Shown: piece after piece, positions 24,640-36,122 of the stretch | How positions within the stretch are numbered: position 1 is the first letter of the stretch | Layout of the letters: the number at the start of each line of letters is the position of its first letter | DNA from: Pyrenopolyporus hunteri | Lineage: Eukaryota > Ascomycota > Sordariomycetes > Xylariales > Hypoxylaceae | Assembly: GCA_902806595.1 (NCBI GenBank) | Contig: CADCXC010000041.1 | Location: 124,001 to 188,000 of the forward strand | Length of the DNA: 64,000 nt | Reading direction: 5' to 3' | Position numbers and translations under genes: made by a program | Notes under the pieces: generated by a model | The model's database searches: none | Told to the model about the DNA's origin: nothing | Seen by the model: only the letters and a program-made list of their open reading frames with translations

Positions 24640-26831
24640 ATGGACCAACCTAACACTACCCCTGGTGAAGGGGGTAATTCGGGAGCTCCTCCAGGTCCTA
24701 AAGAGAACCCTTCCGCAGGCGGAAGAGGGAACCACCCTGGAGCTCCCGTTCCTCCTTCCGTCCCCGCCGGCCGGGGAGGGAATCCATTCGGTTTTCCACC
24801 AACTACCGGTGGAAGCACTTGGGCTCCTCCTTTTGGCGGTAGAGGAACTCTACCGCCCTTCTCCCTTCCGGGCTGGATGGCTGGCGCGCCAAGCATACCT
24901 CCCGCTATTCCGGGAAAGAGTACTCAAGGCTCTTTTCCTGCTCCCGGGGTGGGCATGGCGGGCATGGCGGGCATATGGGGCGCTCCGGCTCCTCCTATCA
25001 GCGGCGGAAGTATATGGGGCCCACCAGGCCCAACCGCTGGAGGCGCGAGTCCCTGGGGTGCTCCGGCTCCTGCCTCTGGCGGTGCGAATATATGGGGTGC
25101 CCCGGTTCCCGCTACTCCTGGCGCCAATATCTGGGGCCCTATCGCCCCGCCCTCGGGTACTGGCGGGGGTCCCGCGGGTTCTGCTATCGGCGGAGGGTTA
25201 GGTCCGTTCGGTGCGCCTATCGTAGGCGGACAAGGAGCCGCGCCTAAAATTCCGGTTTCCCCAGCTCCCGGTGGAAGTGGTGGAGGTATCTTGGGGCCCC
25301 ATTCTCAGCCTGGAGCAGGTACCCCGTGGGGCACACTTGCGTCAAGCAGCACGGGAGGCATCTGGGGCCCCTCGGCTCCCGGTGGCGGAGCGAATTCTTG
25401 GAGGAATAGATGGAACCAACCCGTTCATTCAACTCAGAGAATGGACGCCGAAGCTGTCACAGAAGAATTAAAAAGATCATTTAGCCTACATCCCCGGTTC
25501 GAGTGCCAAAATTTTCTTGGAGGCGTTCACAACGGCACCGCAATGGTCATTAAGGAGAAAATTCCCGCTGGCTCGGGACAGGACAAGGTGCGGAGGTTTG
25601 TGATTAAAGCAGCAACTCCCGATAGTTATCCTTCTATCAATAATGAGATTTTTTGGATAAACGTAAGTCAACTCTAGCGTTCAATGTCCTATTAAAATAT
25701 GAATATCTACTAACGTTTGTCTAGCGTCTTCGATGGGCTAAACACATAGTTAAACCTGTTGCTATTCCCGATATTCCACTTACGAATATCAAAGTTCCTT
25801 ATATCGTATTAGAGTACTTAGAGCATGGCACTCTTCGGCAGTTTCAGGAGAAAATAAGGAAAGCGGGCCAGATTTTACCGAATCGCCTTCTATGGTCTTT
25901 GTTACTTTCCCGTAAGTATGAAGTCGAATTCCGTTTCATCATAAGCTAATTATGTTATAGTTATACGATTCTGTTTTGGGCTGGCCTGGCCCCCAGATGG
26001 ACCTGATGTGCAACTGGAGACGACTCGTCCGGACGAACCGACGAGGCTCGCCCACAACGACATGCACGTAGAAAACAGTAGGTTCTTCATATGTTAACGA
26101 TTCACTAATACTTACCTTATACCCCCGTCTGTTCAAGAACTAACTCTTCTAAGTTTTATTCGGGGAAATACAAGACACGTCGAAGGACGACGCTACAAGC
26201 ACGAGCAATTACCCGATGATGCCGATAATGAAACTAATCGACTTTGGTGAAGCGGTTGAGTTCCCCGCCGGGGATGACCCGACCCCTCTGAATGACTTTT
26301 TCTTAAATCAGCACGACAGAGCATTAAATTTAGAAGCATAGTAAGTGGCATCACATGAACTACGCCAATGCTGAGAAGTATTGCTAACATATAGCCATAG
26401 CCGACCAGCGTCCGACAGACGAAACCAGGGTATTGATAAGAATATTTTAGACGTAGGACTTGTAGGTATTCCCAGAATCCAGCCATATTAACCTATTCAT
26501 TCGGGCTTGTATACTAAGTATATTACAGACTATGGGGAGAATTATCGGTCGACGCGAGTTCGGCTTCCCCGTCGACGTCCGCAAATGGATGCGTGACCCG
26601 AACATCCATCCCAGCCTCGATCCCGATCTCCGTTTACTCATTCAGAGGTGCATCGCCATCGACCCACTCAACAGACCACGGCTAGACGAATTTATGATAC
26701 TAATTAACGACGGTATCTTTAATAGGACAGCGGATTCCTATGGCGAAGCTGGACAGCCCGGTGGGCTGGAATCTGATGAGACTTTCAGACATATCGTCTC
26801 TACATATATTTTAAACGCTGACATAGGATGA
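24640..26831 (+). CDS. Protein-kinase-like protein with a Trp-Gly-Ala-Pro repeat N terminus
   Basis: Six exons (24640-25662, 25725-25911, 25961-26077, 26154-26340, 26395-26461, 26529-26831) join in frame to 627 residues; introns are 49-76 nt with CTAAC/CTAAT branch points. Residues 1-265 are Gly/Pro-rich low complexity with a 13-residue repeat. A kinase-like fold follows: degenerate glycine loop (FLGGVHNGTAMV, about 292-303), candidate ATP Lys in RFVIKAA (about 323), hinge-like YIVLEYLEHGTLRQF, catalytic loop HNDMHVEN (Asp437, Asn442), and metal-binding DFG (472-474). A C-lobe segment RCIAIDPLNRPRLDEF resembles the kinase subdomain XI motif. HRD is replaced by HND, as in some divergent fungal kinase families. 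Likely catalytically competent, but the substrate and partner of the repeat domain are unknown. Confidence 0.8.
24973..25167 (+). repeat. Five-copy 39-bp coding minisatellite (13-residue WGAP repeat)
   Basis: Trp residues recur exactly every 13 positions (113, 126, 139, 152, 165) in units approximating IWGAPxPxxGGAN. Two further degenerate units occur near residues 230 and 242. Seen directly in the translated frame. Confidence 0.85.
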
Positions 26832-27612
26832 GAGGATTATATCTCTTAACCATTTATCAGCACTAACCACTATTTAGCTAGCGGCAGGTAACATAAACGT
26901 ATCGTAAGTATACTAGGTAGGTGACATACGAATAGCTTGATTCAAATCTATTGCCCATAAATAAAATAGGTACTGGTATTGGATTAGAATGTGTTCAGTT
27001 TAAAATCCACCATATTTAATACCAGTTACGATCTCTACTTACAATAGCTTAGGCACCTACTATACCCTATATTACTAAATCACGGAAATTTACTCCTACA
27101 GAAGGGAGGCGAATAAGTTGGCCATATATAATCCGTTTAAGTGTGTATAATATCGGTAGGTAGCTGGGGAAGCCCCTGACACTCGCTGTTCCAAATTTCA
27201 TCATTGATTTTCGTCTACACAAATATGTAAGGTAGCTACCCGAAAGAAGACAGACAATAAATTCAAGTAAATTAATATCGACAAAAGGCTATAAAATGTT
27301 ATTTAATAAAAGTATTCTGTACTATTACCTCAAATAAAGAGCCGGGACAATAGTGCCTACCCACGGCAATGACGTCACTCTACGTCGCTGTTCGACGGAA
27401 TGACATCAACGGTCGGAAAGATAAATGGGATAATAGGTAACAAGAATTCCGATTCCCTTTCTCCTGCGATAATTTCAAGCATTATAAAGCCCAAATAGGT
27501 CCCCTTTAGGTACCTAGTTATTCCAAGCTTGTGTACCTGCCCGCCGGGACAATTATTCGGAGAGAATATTCCTACGTAATAAGCAGTCATCCATCTCACA
27601 TAACCGGGCACT
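26832..27612. other. Intergenic, about 0.8 kb
   Basis: AT-rich spacer with TAGG tracts; includes the promoter of the small downstream gene. No coding frame seen. Confidence 0.5.
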
Positions 27613-27969
27613 ATGGCTTCTCACGGGAACCCAACAAGTGGCCTCCAACGTGAGGCCCAGATTCAATCCTCCGCCGCATCTGGGACGGGAGCCAGTACGA
27701 TCACTACCGATGGTTCCGTAGTCACCTCGTCAGACCCCACCACCAACCCGTCCGCTAGCACCGGGCAGAAGCTCAAGGGCGACGTGAGCGGCGCCGTCAG
27801 CGGAACCATTGGGAGCGTGCAGGCCGCAGCAGGGGCGGCGCTGAGGAATAAGGAGATGGAGGAGAAGGGTAGAGCGAAAATGCGGGAAGAAGACGAGCGG
27901 CTAGGTGCGAAGCGAGGGATCATGCCCGTGGGTTCGACCCAAAGACAAAATACCAAGGAGGATGCATGA
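27613..27969 (+). CDS. Small hydrophilic protein, weakly CsbD-like
   Basis: Single exon, 118 residues, no signal peptide or membrane segment. The N-terminal half is Ser/Thr/Gly-rich and looks disordered. The second half has an amphipathic helix (QKLKGDVSGAVSGTIGSVQA) followed by a charged helix rich in Glu/Lys/Arg (NKEMEEKGRAKMREEDERLG). This resembles small fungal stress-associated proteins and loosely the CsbD family; the match is too weak to assign. Codon use and a clean ATG (cactATGGCT) support a real gene. Confidence 0.65.
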   Translation: MASHGNPTSGLQREAQIQSSAASGTGASTITTDGSVVTSSDPTTNPSASTGQKLKGDVSGAVSGTIGSVQAAAGAALRNKEMEEKGRAKMREEDERLGAKRGIMPVGSTQRQNTKEDA

Positions 27970-28765
27970 TTTGGGAAAAGAAATATGTAGGAAATCCCCT
28001 TCAAAACATATATAGATTACCTGGGTGACTGGGTAATAATATTTACCAATTTTTACCAATTTTCACCGGCCAGTCAAGTCACAGTGGGGTTTTGACTCGT
28101 AAAGCTTGAATACTCGCACTAAAATCAGGGGTTGAAACTTTATTCACGGCCTTAGCAGGATGGAAATGAGATCAGGCATCAGGAAGAACGCAGGTATTGT
28201 GTTGTTTGGAACACGAAGTAAACGAATAGTGGTTCCCATTACATTGCCGACCTAGTTACTCAGTTTAGTAGGTAAAATTATAGCATCTTGCAATAATCCG
28301 TAGGTTTATGATAGAAATTCAAGGCGCACTTGTTTATGATGGGTTGTCATCGGGGGTTTATATCTGTGCTTACAGCCCTCCTGTAGGTAAAGGGAACCTA
28401 TAATTTCCAGGAAGGTGATATCTGGGGAGATAATAGCTGAAAAAGCGACAACTAGGTATATGGTAGGGTAATATATGTGATAGCTGTCTCCGAGCAACAA
28501 CATTACATGGTATCCTCTGAGGGCACGTGAGTGGACCTACTTCGATGATAACTGTTATTTTCGACGCTCTATCCGAAAATGAATTTTAATGTGACAAATA
28601 CATTTCTTACTTCCTGTAGAAGATAATGTATGTATCGGTCAAATCTATATTCTCGTTCCTATTCGGAGGAAATAGATCCTAAGAAAAGGGGGGGAGAAGG
28701 GGGAGAAAAAAAGGGGGGAAGAAATGGGTGGAAAGTGAAGAGCGAAAAAAAAAAGAAAAAGAATT
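27970..28765. other. Intergenic, about 0.8 kb
   Basis: AT-rich DNA with no coding frame. The last 100 bp contain purine-rich A/G runs next to the tRNA-like locus, including an A10 tract at 28745-28754 that would be its Pol III terminator on the minus strand. Confidence 0.5.
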
Positions 28766-28860
28766 TGCCAGCAACGAGATTCGAACCGGCGTTTATTCCT
28801 TAAAGAATTTACAAGGTTTTGCTCTATTCTTAGGTGTCGCTTCATGTCAAATCTGGTTGA
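28766..28860 (-). tRNA. tRNA-like locus 1, degenerate
   Basis: On the minus strand the 3' part reads CCGGTTCGAATC then a short acceptor-like end TGCTGGCA, a good T-arm/B-box. The 5' acceptor strand and D arm pair poorly, and no normal anticodon arm can be placed. A T10 run follows within 15 nt. Probably a decayed tRNA gene or tRNA-derived element; the isotype is not assigned. Confidence 0.4.
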
Positions 28861-28869
28861 AGAAAAATT

Positions 28870-28883
28870 AAAAAAAAAAAAAA
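28870..28883 (-). terminator. Pol III-type T14 terminator
   Basis: Fourteen consecutive T residues on the minus strand starting 3 nt after tRNA-like locus 2, typical for RNA polymerase III. Confidence 0.55.
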
Positions 28884-28886
28884 TCA

Positions 28887-28988
28887 TGCTAGACGCCGGA
28901 CTCGAACCGGCACCTCCTAATTAGAGAGTTCTTCATCCACCAATCCCTTGGGATCGAGGCTGTTCCCTAACAACTCCCCATGTCTAGG
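28887..28988 (-). tRNA. tRNA-like locus 2, isotype unassigned
   Basis: Minus strand, 102 nt. The ends pair as CTAGAC with GTCTAG. The T arm is perfect (GCCGG-TTCGAGT-CCGGC) and matches the B-box consensus, and a T14 terminator follows at once. The middle does not fold into a standard D arm plus 7-nt anticodon loop; a long variable arm or an intron could explain the length. It shares a GACATG start with locus 1, so the pair may be a diverged tandem duplicate. Confidence 0.45.
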
Positions 28989-29614
28989 ACATAGATCGTT
29001 GAACATAAACGCACACGAACCAAGGGCTGGTATCAGAAATAACCATTAGACGTCATACCAATGGGTGCCATTTCCCAATTAGACCATTCCAGCTTATAGT
29101 ATTTCAGATACCTATGTTATTTTTTAATATATGCTTTACTTTGGCGGACCGTAGCAATAGTAAGCACGTACCACACCTTTGTTTGCTTTCCTTCGCCTCC
29201 CTCTTTGCCTCACCCACTCTTGCATACACCACGAACCTCAGTACGCACCGTAGTCCTAGAGGTTTAGATCGGCTGTACTCTTAGGGCCACCTGAGCACTT
29301 ACTGTCCATGCCGCAATTTAAAAGTAATTGACGGCCTATTACGATACCTAACCGTCAATCTACCAACGCCGGATAGAATACCTAATTGGGGGAGGAAGGC
29401 ATAAATTCTTATGCCAATGTATCTTTCTAGTAATGGGACACAGTTATATACTGCGTCGTTAAGGTCTACTTCGTTGAAATTGTCTAGCTAAACATTGTTG
29501 GGGGCATTATCGAGTAGGCTAGCACAGAACATAATATAGGTACCTAGGTAGGTAGGTGAACCTTCACGAAACTATGATAATGGTACATTATTAGAGAAGC
29601 CATGGCAAGCAGGA
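28989..29614. other. Intergenic, about 0.6 kb
   Basis: No coding frame. A short palindromic CCTAGGTAGGTAGG tract lies near 29540-29555. Confidence 0.5.
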
Positions 29615-31075
29615 TTACTGATCGTCTAATCCATCCTTTGACCCCGTCTCAAGCCCCATATCAGTCTGTATCTCATCTTCGGCTTTGCTAATTTCCCTGA
29701 CCATCGTTGGGGATACAAGGTCGACAATCCAATGCGAATGCGCCACCCCTCTTATTATTCTTAGTTCGTCGTACGCCTTTCGTTCATGCTTCAACGCAAA
29801 GCCTTGCGTGCCTTTTTCCGCTTCAATCTTGGCTTGTCTCTTTATGAGCTGCAAGATGCGGTGAAGGAGGCTAAAAGTGCTTTTAATATATTCGTCCTCC
29901 GCCCAGACTTCTAATTTGGATTTCTCGACGTTTTCTTCGGAATCGGAGTCCTCGAGGTCCCTCTTCATCGACCCAGTATCAAATAACTGGTAGTTATCTT
30001 CAAATTTCACATCTCTGGCTGCCCTCTTGGAGCGACTATGTTGAAAAATCATCGCTCTTCGGCTTCGAGATAACCATAGATGACTCATCAATCTATGATC
30101 TTCCTCGTTCGTGAATTTCTGCGGATTTGGCGCGCGAACAAAAATCATTGTATCTTCGTGCCTAACAGCCGTCTGGTGGCGAAATACAGTATACAGCGGG
30201 CTACCGTTGATAAGATGTTCGGGTGACGAGCCGGCCTTCTAGGTCTCTCCATCTCCTCCGTTCGCGTCTCCGCTATCAGGTTCTTTGGGTTTGGGACGAG
30301 CTGATAGCGTCTGCTGGCCGTCTTCTACGACCATTTTCATCTCTCCGATCGTATACGAGACGACACGTTTAAATGCATTCAGCTCGTGTGACGTAACGGA
30401 ACCTTCGCCGGCGCGTATTTTGGCACTCCATTTGAGGCCATACGCGCGTAATTGCTTTGTGGCGGTTACCGTGTCTGAACCGTAGATAGCGTGTTGGTTG
30501 ATGATCTTCATGGATACCGTGTCTCCCACCGTATGAACTAATAGGTAAATCCCTGCCCTATCCCCGGTCCACTTTCCACGGTATTTGTGGCCGGTTACCT
30601 TACTTTGCATCGTATCAAAGGGACCCCATAGCGTCTCGGTATCCGTCACAAAAGAGGCTGACTTGACTAGATCTAATTTGTTGTTCTCCTTTGCGGCACG
30701 GCATAGGTCTTCAAATCGAAATTCTGGCTGATCAATCCCGTGGATTTCTTTTACCTCGACGTCACGTTGCTTATTGTTCAACTTTTCCATATATGGTGGA
30801 TGTCCTTTATATTGTATCAATTAGTTGTAAACCTTGGATGATAAAGATAGGCTCGGCGACTCACCAGGAACAACTAGAATACGTGGAGCAACGCTCGGCT
30901 CCTCCCGATTCTTATCGCCATATTCTGTGGATTGAACATAGTCGGGGATATCGGCTTTTCTTTTGGGTACGGCTGTTTCAGGAGTCGCTGTGAAAGCGGG
31001 CTGCGTGGTGTCTGATCCGACGTCCACGCCCGTCTTCAAGCTATTTCCACGACGGCTGAAATCGGGATGGTTCAC
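29615..31075 (-). pseudogene. Hypothetical protein gene interrupted by an in-frame TAG
   Basis: Two coding exons on the minus strand (about 31075-30865 and 30804 onward) join through a GTGAGT intron to give ...LVVPGHPPYMEKLNN. The frame runs to a TAG at 30241-30239, then continues in the same frame without another stop for about 207 more codons to 29615. The first part contains IHGIDQPEFRFEDLCRA and a region ending SYTIGEMKMVVED; the second is charged with Glu/Lys-rich helices (LLHRILQLIKRQAKIEAEKG). No known domain recognised. The 31075 start is GTG, so the true start lies in an upstream exon; an acidic open stretch in another frame (about 31190-31080, DDDFPLDDN) hints at more damage or another exon. 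Alternatives: two separate genes, or a spliced intron removing the TAG. Confidence 0.55.
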
Positions 31076-32475
31076 TTTGTGATCAACACCCTAGCTTCAC
31101 CGGCCGTGAAAGTAGATAGTTCCTCGAAAGAATACTTGGTAGATATGTTATCATCCAAGGGAAAGTCGTCATCTGGGATATATAATTGTGCTTCGCTTTA
31201 AAAGCTTTAAAGTTAGAAACCCACACAATACAACACGTTTTACTCCCACCTCTTGCTACTTAAGTAAGGCTCCTTGACAGTTGCAAAATTAACACATCAC
31301 GGACAAACATTGCAGGTATGACTGACTCTTAAGAGAACCTACTCACCTACATGTACATAGAAACAGATCCGGCAAAGGGTAAATAGCTCCGGCTTGATGG
31401 TCATACTGAATTTCGTGCCTTACAGCTTTAATACCAGTCAAACAGAACCTCATTTCCGAGACATTATTCTACCCTAACTCTACCTAACTACGTAGGTTAT
31501 TAGTCAGTATACCTGCCGTCTTTCGTTTTCAAAAAGTACCGTAAGTATAAAATCGGACAGCGGAATCTAGGATGACTCAGCTTTCTACAAATAAGTGCGT
31601 TCGAGCACATGCACGTTGAATGGCTGTATTTAATAAGACTCTACAAGATATGACTAATACATATAGCTACTTTATAATAAATAAAAAGTGCCTGTATCGC
31701 CGGAGACTCCGGATCTGTTAGTGAGGCTATTCGGATTAGTTCCTTAGTGGTGTTAATAAAGTTTCAATAACGACGTCCCTCCAAACCGATCTACCTTAGT
31801 TATTTCCGCTTCTATCTGAGTGACGGAGAACCGGCATAGGCTTAGGATTATATAAGTAGGTACCTACCTATATACCACCCATTATACTATTAAAAATTGA
31901 CAACTGCAGAGGTGGGGAACTTTATAAACCAAAGATTTATATATAGGCGGGTTCCCCTTCCTTTACGGGCATCCTCCTAGGGCGTACCTTCGCACAAAAG
32001 TCTCGCTGTGATCAGGTTCAGTTTCCATAAAGGGATTCTTGCTAGGTCATCGCTGGATTTAATTGGCCACAAAAGAAGTAGGCGCCAATATGACCGCTAT
32101 GTGTAGTGGGGCTACGGGATGCGGGTTAGCATGCTCGCGTGCGCTGCGGGTATTGTACGACGCGGGACGGGGAAGGGCAATGGCCGACATTACTAATACG
32201 AATACTCATTATTGCATCAGCCGGTTGATTGCTAAAAGCGTTATGAGGAAAAGGGAGGCCTTATGTAAGGTCTCCTCTCCACAATGATGTAAACAATAAG
32301 ATGAAATAAATCGGAATTTCGTCATGACTCCTTCACCTTCAGCTCTCTCTTCTATTCGTACGGAGCCAGTTTCGGGGACTTATGAGCGCAGATACAAGAA
32401 CCTGGTTGGCTCTCGCCCGCTCGTTGCCATTGTCGAGGATGTATTCTCAGGTTTTGATGAAAACACCTAGACGTC
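31076..32475. other. Intergenic, divergent promoters
   Basis: About 1.4 kb of AT-leaning DNA between the interrupted minus-strand gene and the plus-strand SDR. A palindromic TAGGTACCTACCTA tract is near 31856-31870. The 74-codon frame at 32063-32287 has no motif. Confidence 0.45.
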
Positions 32476-33670
32476 ATGATCTCGCCAGTCGTCCGAGGAG
32501 TCTCCCACCATAAGAAGCCTCTGGCCGGCGCTGTCCTGCGAGCCGTTTCTTCGTCCAGTCGCTCAGCAGCGCTTCGTCTAACACCATCAATCTATTTTCA
32601 ATCCCAGCCACCACAGTTCCCCAGATCGATAAACCAGATACAGACCGTCAGAATGGCGTCCAACACCCGCAACGAACCCTTCACCCGCGATAAGCTCTTC
32701 GACCTGAAGGGCCACGTGGCCCTCGTCACGGGCGGCGGGTCGGGCATCGGGCTGATGGCGACGCAAGCCCTCGTCGCCAACGGCGCCAAGGTGTACATCA
32801 CAGGGCGGACGAAGGAGAAGCTGGACCGCGTCGCGGAGCTGTACTCGCAGGGCAAGGACTCCATCGTCCCCATCCCGTGCGACGTGTCGGACAAGGCGCA
32901 GATCGCGAACCTGGTCAAGGAGATATCCTCGCGCGAGGAGTGCCTGTGCATCCTGATCAACAACGCGGGCATCAGCGGGTCGACGCTGCAGACGGAGGCC
33001 GGGTCGGCCGAGGAGATGAAGGCGAACCTGTTCGACTCGGACAAGGCGACGGTGCAGGACTGGACCGACGTCTACCGCGTCAACGTCGCGCAGATCTACT
33101 TCGCCACCACCGCGTTCCTGCCCCTGCTGCAGAACTCGTCCAAGCGCTTCCCCGGCTGGTCCGGCACCGTCATCAACATCTCGTCCATCAGCGGCCTCGT
33201 CAAGACCGCCCAGCACCATTTCGCCTACAACGCGTCCAAGGCCGCCGCCGCTCATCTGACGCGCATGCTGGCCGCCGAGATCGCCGCGAACAAGCTGAAG
33301 ATCCGTGTCAATTCGATCGCCCCAGGTGTCTTCCCTAGCGAGAGTAAGTACACCCCTTCTTCGTTAGCCTATGAGCTGCTATGTCCATATGCAGCTCATA
33401 AGACGGGTCCTAATGACCTAACATCCCCGAGTTATATCTCCCGTGGGTGACGGTTGACTGACCTGGTACATTATAGTGACGACGGAAGGTAGCAACGAGG
33501 AGCAAAAGAGCCACCTCGAGCGCGAAAAGTACGCAAACAAGGTACCGGCGGGTCGGCCCGGCAAGGACGATGACATGGCGCAGGCGGTGCTATTCTTCGC
33601 TGCTAACCAGTACCTAAACGGGCAGACGGTGGCTGTAGACGGTGGATACACAATCGCCGCCGGAGAGTAG
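32476..33670 (+). CDS. Classical SDR, 3-oxoacyl-ACP reductase (RhlG)-like, probably mitochondrial
   Basis: Two exons (32476-33343 and 33477-33670, 133-nt intron with GTAAGT donor) encode 353 residues. Residues 1-59 are rich in Arg, Ser and Ala with almost no acidic residues, like a mitochondrial presequence; an internal Met60 would give the bare enzyme. Classical SDR motifs follow: VTGGGSGIG (84-92), NNAG (162-165), catalytic Ser in NISSISG (about 236), YNASK (Tyr251, Lys255), then the C-terminal YLNGQTVAVDGG typical of FabG-like enzymes. Fungal relatives are often labelled rhamnolipid-biosynthesis 3-oxoacyl-ACP reductase. Exon 1 is much more GC-rich at third positions than its surroundings. 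Substrate inferred only. Confidence 0.9.
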
Positions 33671-36122
33671 AATGAGAAGCTGCTTAGTTGTAGAGGGTGA
33701 TGTTAATTATCTCGGCGGTTTTCTAAGAGCATTATGTATAGTTATAATAGCTGCCTATTGGTTATGAATAAACGATACGACCGACCAATGATAACATAGG
33801 AGCTTCTATATCCATACCTAGGTAGGTAACTACACTCCACAAACATCTAAGAGTGCTATAGCCAATCCCAATTGACGTATGGGAAGTCTCAGTTTCCTTG
33901 TAAATTCAATAGGTATTACTAGTAAACTCCCGTTTGTAAACCGAGCAGAGCCGTTTTGCAGACCTCTCCCTCTACACCGGCACGCCGAGGACCCGTCTTC
34001 GGCATCGTACCATATTTCCACCCAAATGGTATGTAGGTACCTACCTAGCTATCTGCATGTCGCGGTACCGTTGTATCGAGCTTATCTATCCTCGTTTCTT
34101 GGCCCGCATAGCGCTCGGAGATCTGATCCGTTGCAACGCAATAATAGGCGTGGATATAGCACGACTGATGTCATACCACCTCATTACCATTTCCTTTCCC
34201 AGAGCAATGCGTGGGAAAAGTGTTGGAGACGCATGTGTTTTATGCACGTATAATTACCTGGGTAATACACGACGAGGTTTTTCAAGCTTCGCCAATGCTA
34301 TGCAGAATTGATCCTCTTTATATATTTTGTTTTTTTCTATAATCTTGGTGTATAAGAGTATCGTATATTCTATTATAAGTAATGGGGTAGGCTTTTTAAG
34401 GCATCTTGGATTGTACTATGCATTAGCGATATTTCTAAGGGTACCAATTGAGATCGGCTTCATAAGCATAGCCTTTGCTTATGGATTTATAACTTATGAG
34501 AATCGTCGAGAGCCATTTGCTGTTCCAAGTTTAATCTGAGATTGTTTTCTTCCCCCCCTTTCTTCCCCCTTTCTTCTCAATCTTAATAGGTTTCCCTTGG
34601 TTCTGCTTCCTTCCTCCTAGAACACTATACGACGGCCATGTCAGCGTTACTAATCCATGTTCGGCCACGATGCGACGCGGTAGCGATTGCGGAGCCTCGT
34701 TTATGGCGATCCACGTATTACCCTTTCACATGCGTATGTACCCATAGCATGTAACGACCTCAATGGTATCCACGATACCCTACGCTAGGCGAAATGCGTA
34801 AGCGTGTAACGCTCTAACCCACGTAGCTGTACGCTGACCTCACACTGCAGCGGAAACCGGAGTAAGAGGAAGAGAAACATACGATGGGGCTCGAGATCCA
34901 GCATCTCCGTCTCGTTGCAACATAACTTCGACTTCAGGTAAACATCGCCTAGCACAAATGGTAGCGCGAGCGCACGTGCAAGTTAGAAGCTGAGCAAGGG
35001 CAGGGTCACATCGAAAAAAAAAATAAAAAAAATTTTAGCTACGGGGATCTGCCTCTAAATCCCACTTAGACGGGACTGATCGCTACGTCGGCCGCCAACG
35101 AACGCTAGGTTAAAGGCAAGCGGACCAGGGGCAGGGATCGCGGCTTCATAGGGCGTACCGTAGGGCTGGGAAGCGCATTAGGTAGATTTGACCTCACCTC
35201 TCCTCCGCCTCACATCTAAATCTTGACGTGCGATCCCGTCATTTGGTAACAACACCATTATTCGCCATCACAAACATTCTAGGCCATCAACGCCCGTTAC
35301 CAGGTTGCTTAAGGAATGCCCGTTCATAAAGACGGAAGATGTTGGGGAATATGTTCGGATCGTACGTATTCGTTATTTGAAACTACCTAAACCGACGATG
35401 GTGTCATATGAATAGGAGGCTCACAGAAAGAGCTCTCCAATGCTACAGCAAAGAGACCTATCACGAGGGAGGGGGCACATGTCTAGGTAGGTAGACACTC
35501 AACTCCCTCGCACCGTCCAACCGAGCGAGCCGTCACCCTCCGGGAGAGACTTCAAGGGCCGGTGTGGTTGCCCGCAGAGGCTTTCCCACCTTCCTTGAGA
35601 CCAAATCAAAACCCCATCCCTACTCTGCTAGGCCGGTATAACGCCGTATTTGATGCAGAGGTATCCTTAATGGGTTAATGCCCAATCTGACCGAAACCAA
35701 ACCAATGAACCGACCAACCAAGAGACCGACCTCTCTCACCTAGACCGAAAAGAAAACATTTGTGGAGTGGGGTAACCATGGGGGATACGAACCCTGCTCA
35801 CTCCGGGTATCACTGCGAATCCGTTATGCTGTGTATTGATGAAAACCGAGCCTCTCTTCCCTGATATGATGCCGTTGAATGAATTGACCGTCGTGAAACA
35901 AGTGGGACCGGAAGAACAAAAGAAAAGAAAAGGAGTATCTCCGAGACCAATCTAGCGGTCGTCATGTAATATCAAATGCTGGCTATTCAACGCTAGCCGA
36001 AATCGATACGAATGAATCATGAAATATCCGAATCCAGAGAAGCTCGAAACGCCAGGAGCAGGGTAAATATCCCCCAACGCGATGACCCATACCCGATGGA
36101 TCATGAATGTAAGAAGAGCCCT
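33671..36122. other. Intergenic, about 2.4 kb
   Basis: No credible gene. A hydrophobic 70-codon frame at 34327-34539 and short frames near 33880-34310 lack motifs. An A-rich run is near 35013-35035. A T-arm-like string at 35790-35806 does not fold into a tRNA. Confidence 0.45.

Noticed and set aside
24450..24896. Proline-rich frame on the minus strand
   Set aside because: A complement shadow of the Gly/Pro-rich start of the kinase-like gene.
32587..33255. 222-codon antisense frame over the SDR gene
   Set aside because: Long only because the SDR exon is GC-rich; the sense frame has all SDR motifs and the antisense product has none.
34327..34539. Hydrophobic 70-codon frame that could be a membrane peptide
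   Set aside because: AT-rich DNA yields hydrophobic codons by chance; no promoter, conservation or partner is visible.
35780..35835. T-arm-like GGTTCGTATCC on the minus strand
   Set aside because: The remaining cloverleaf cannot be folded and no T-run terminator follows closely.
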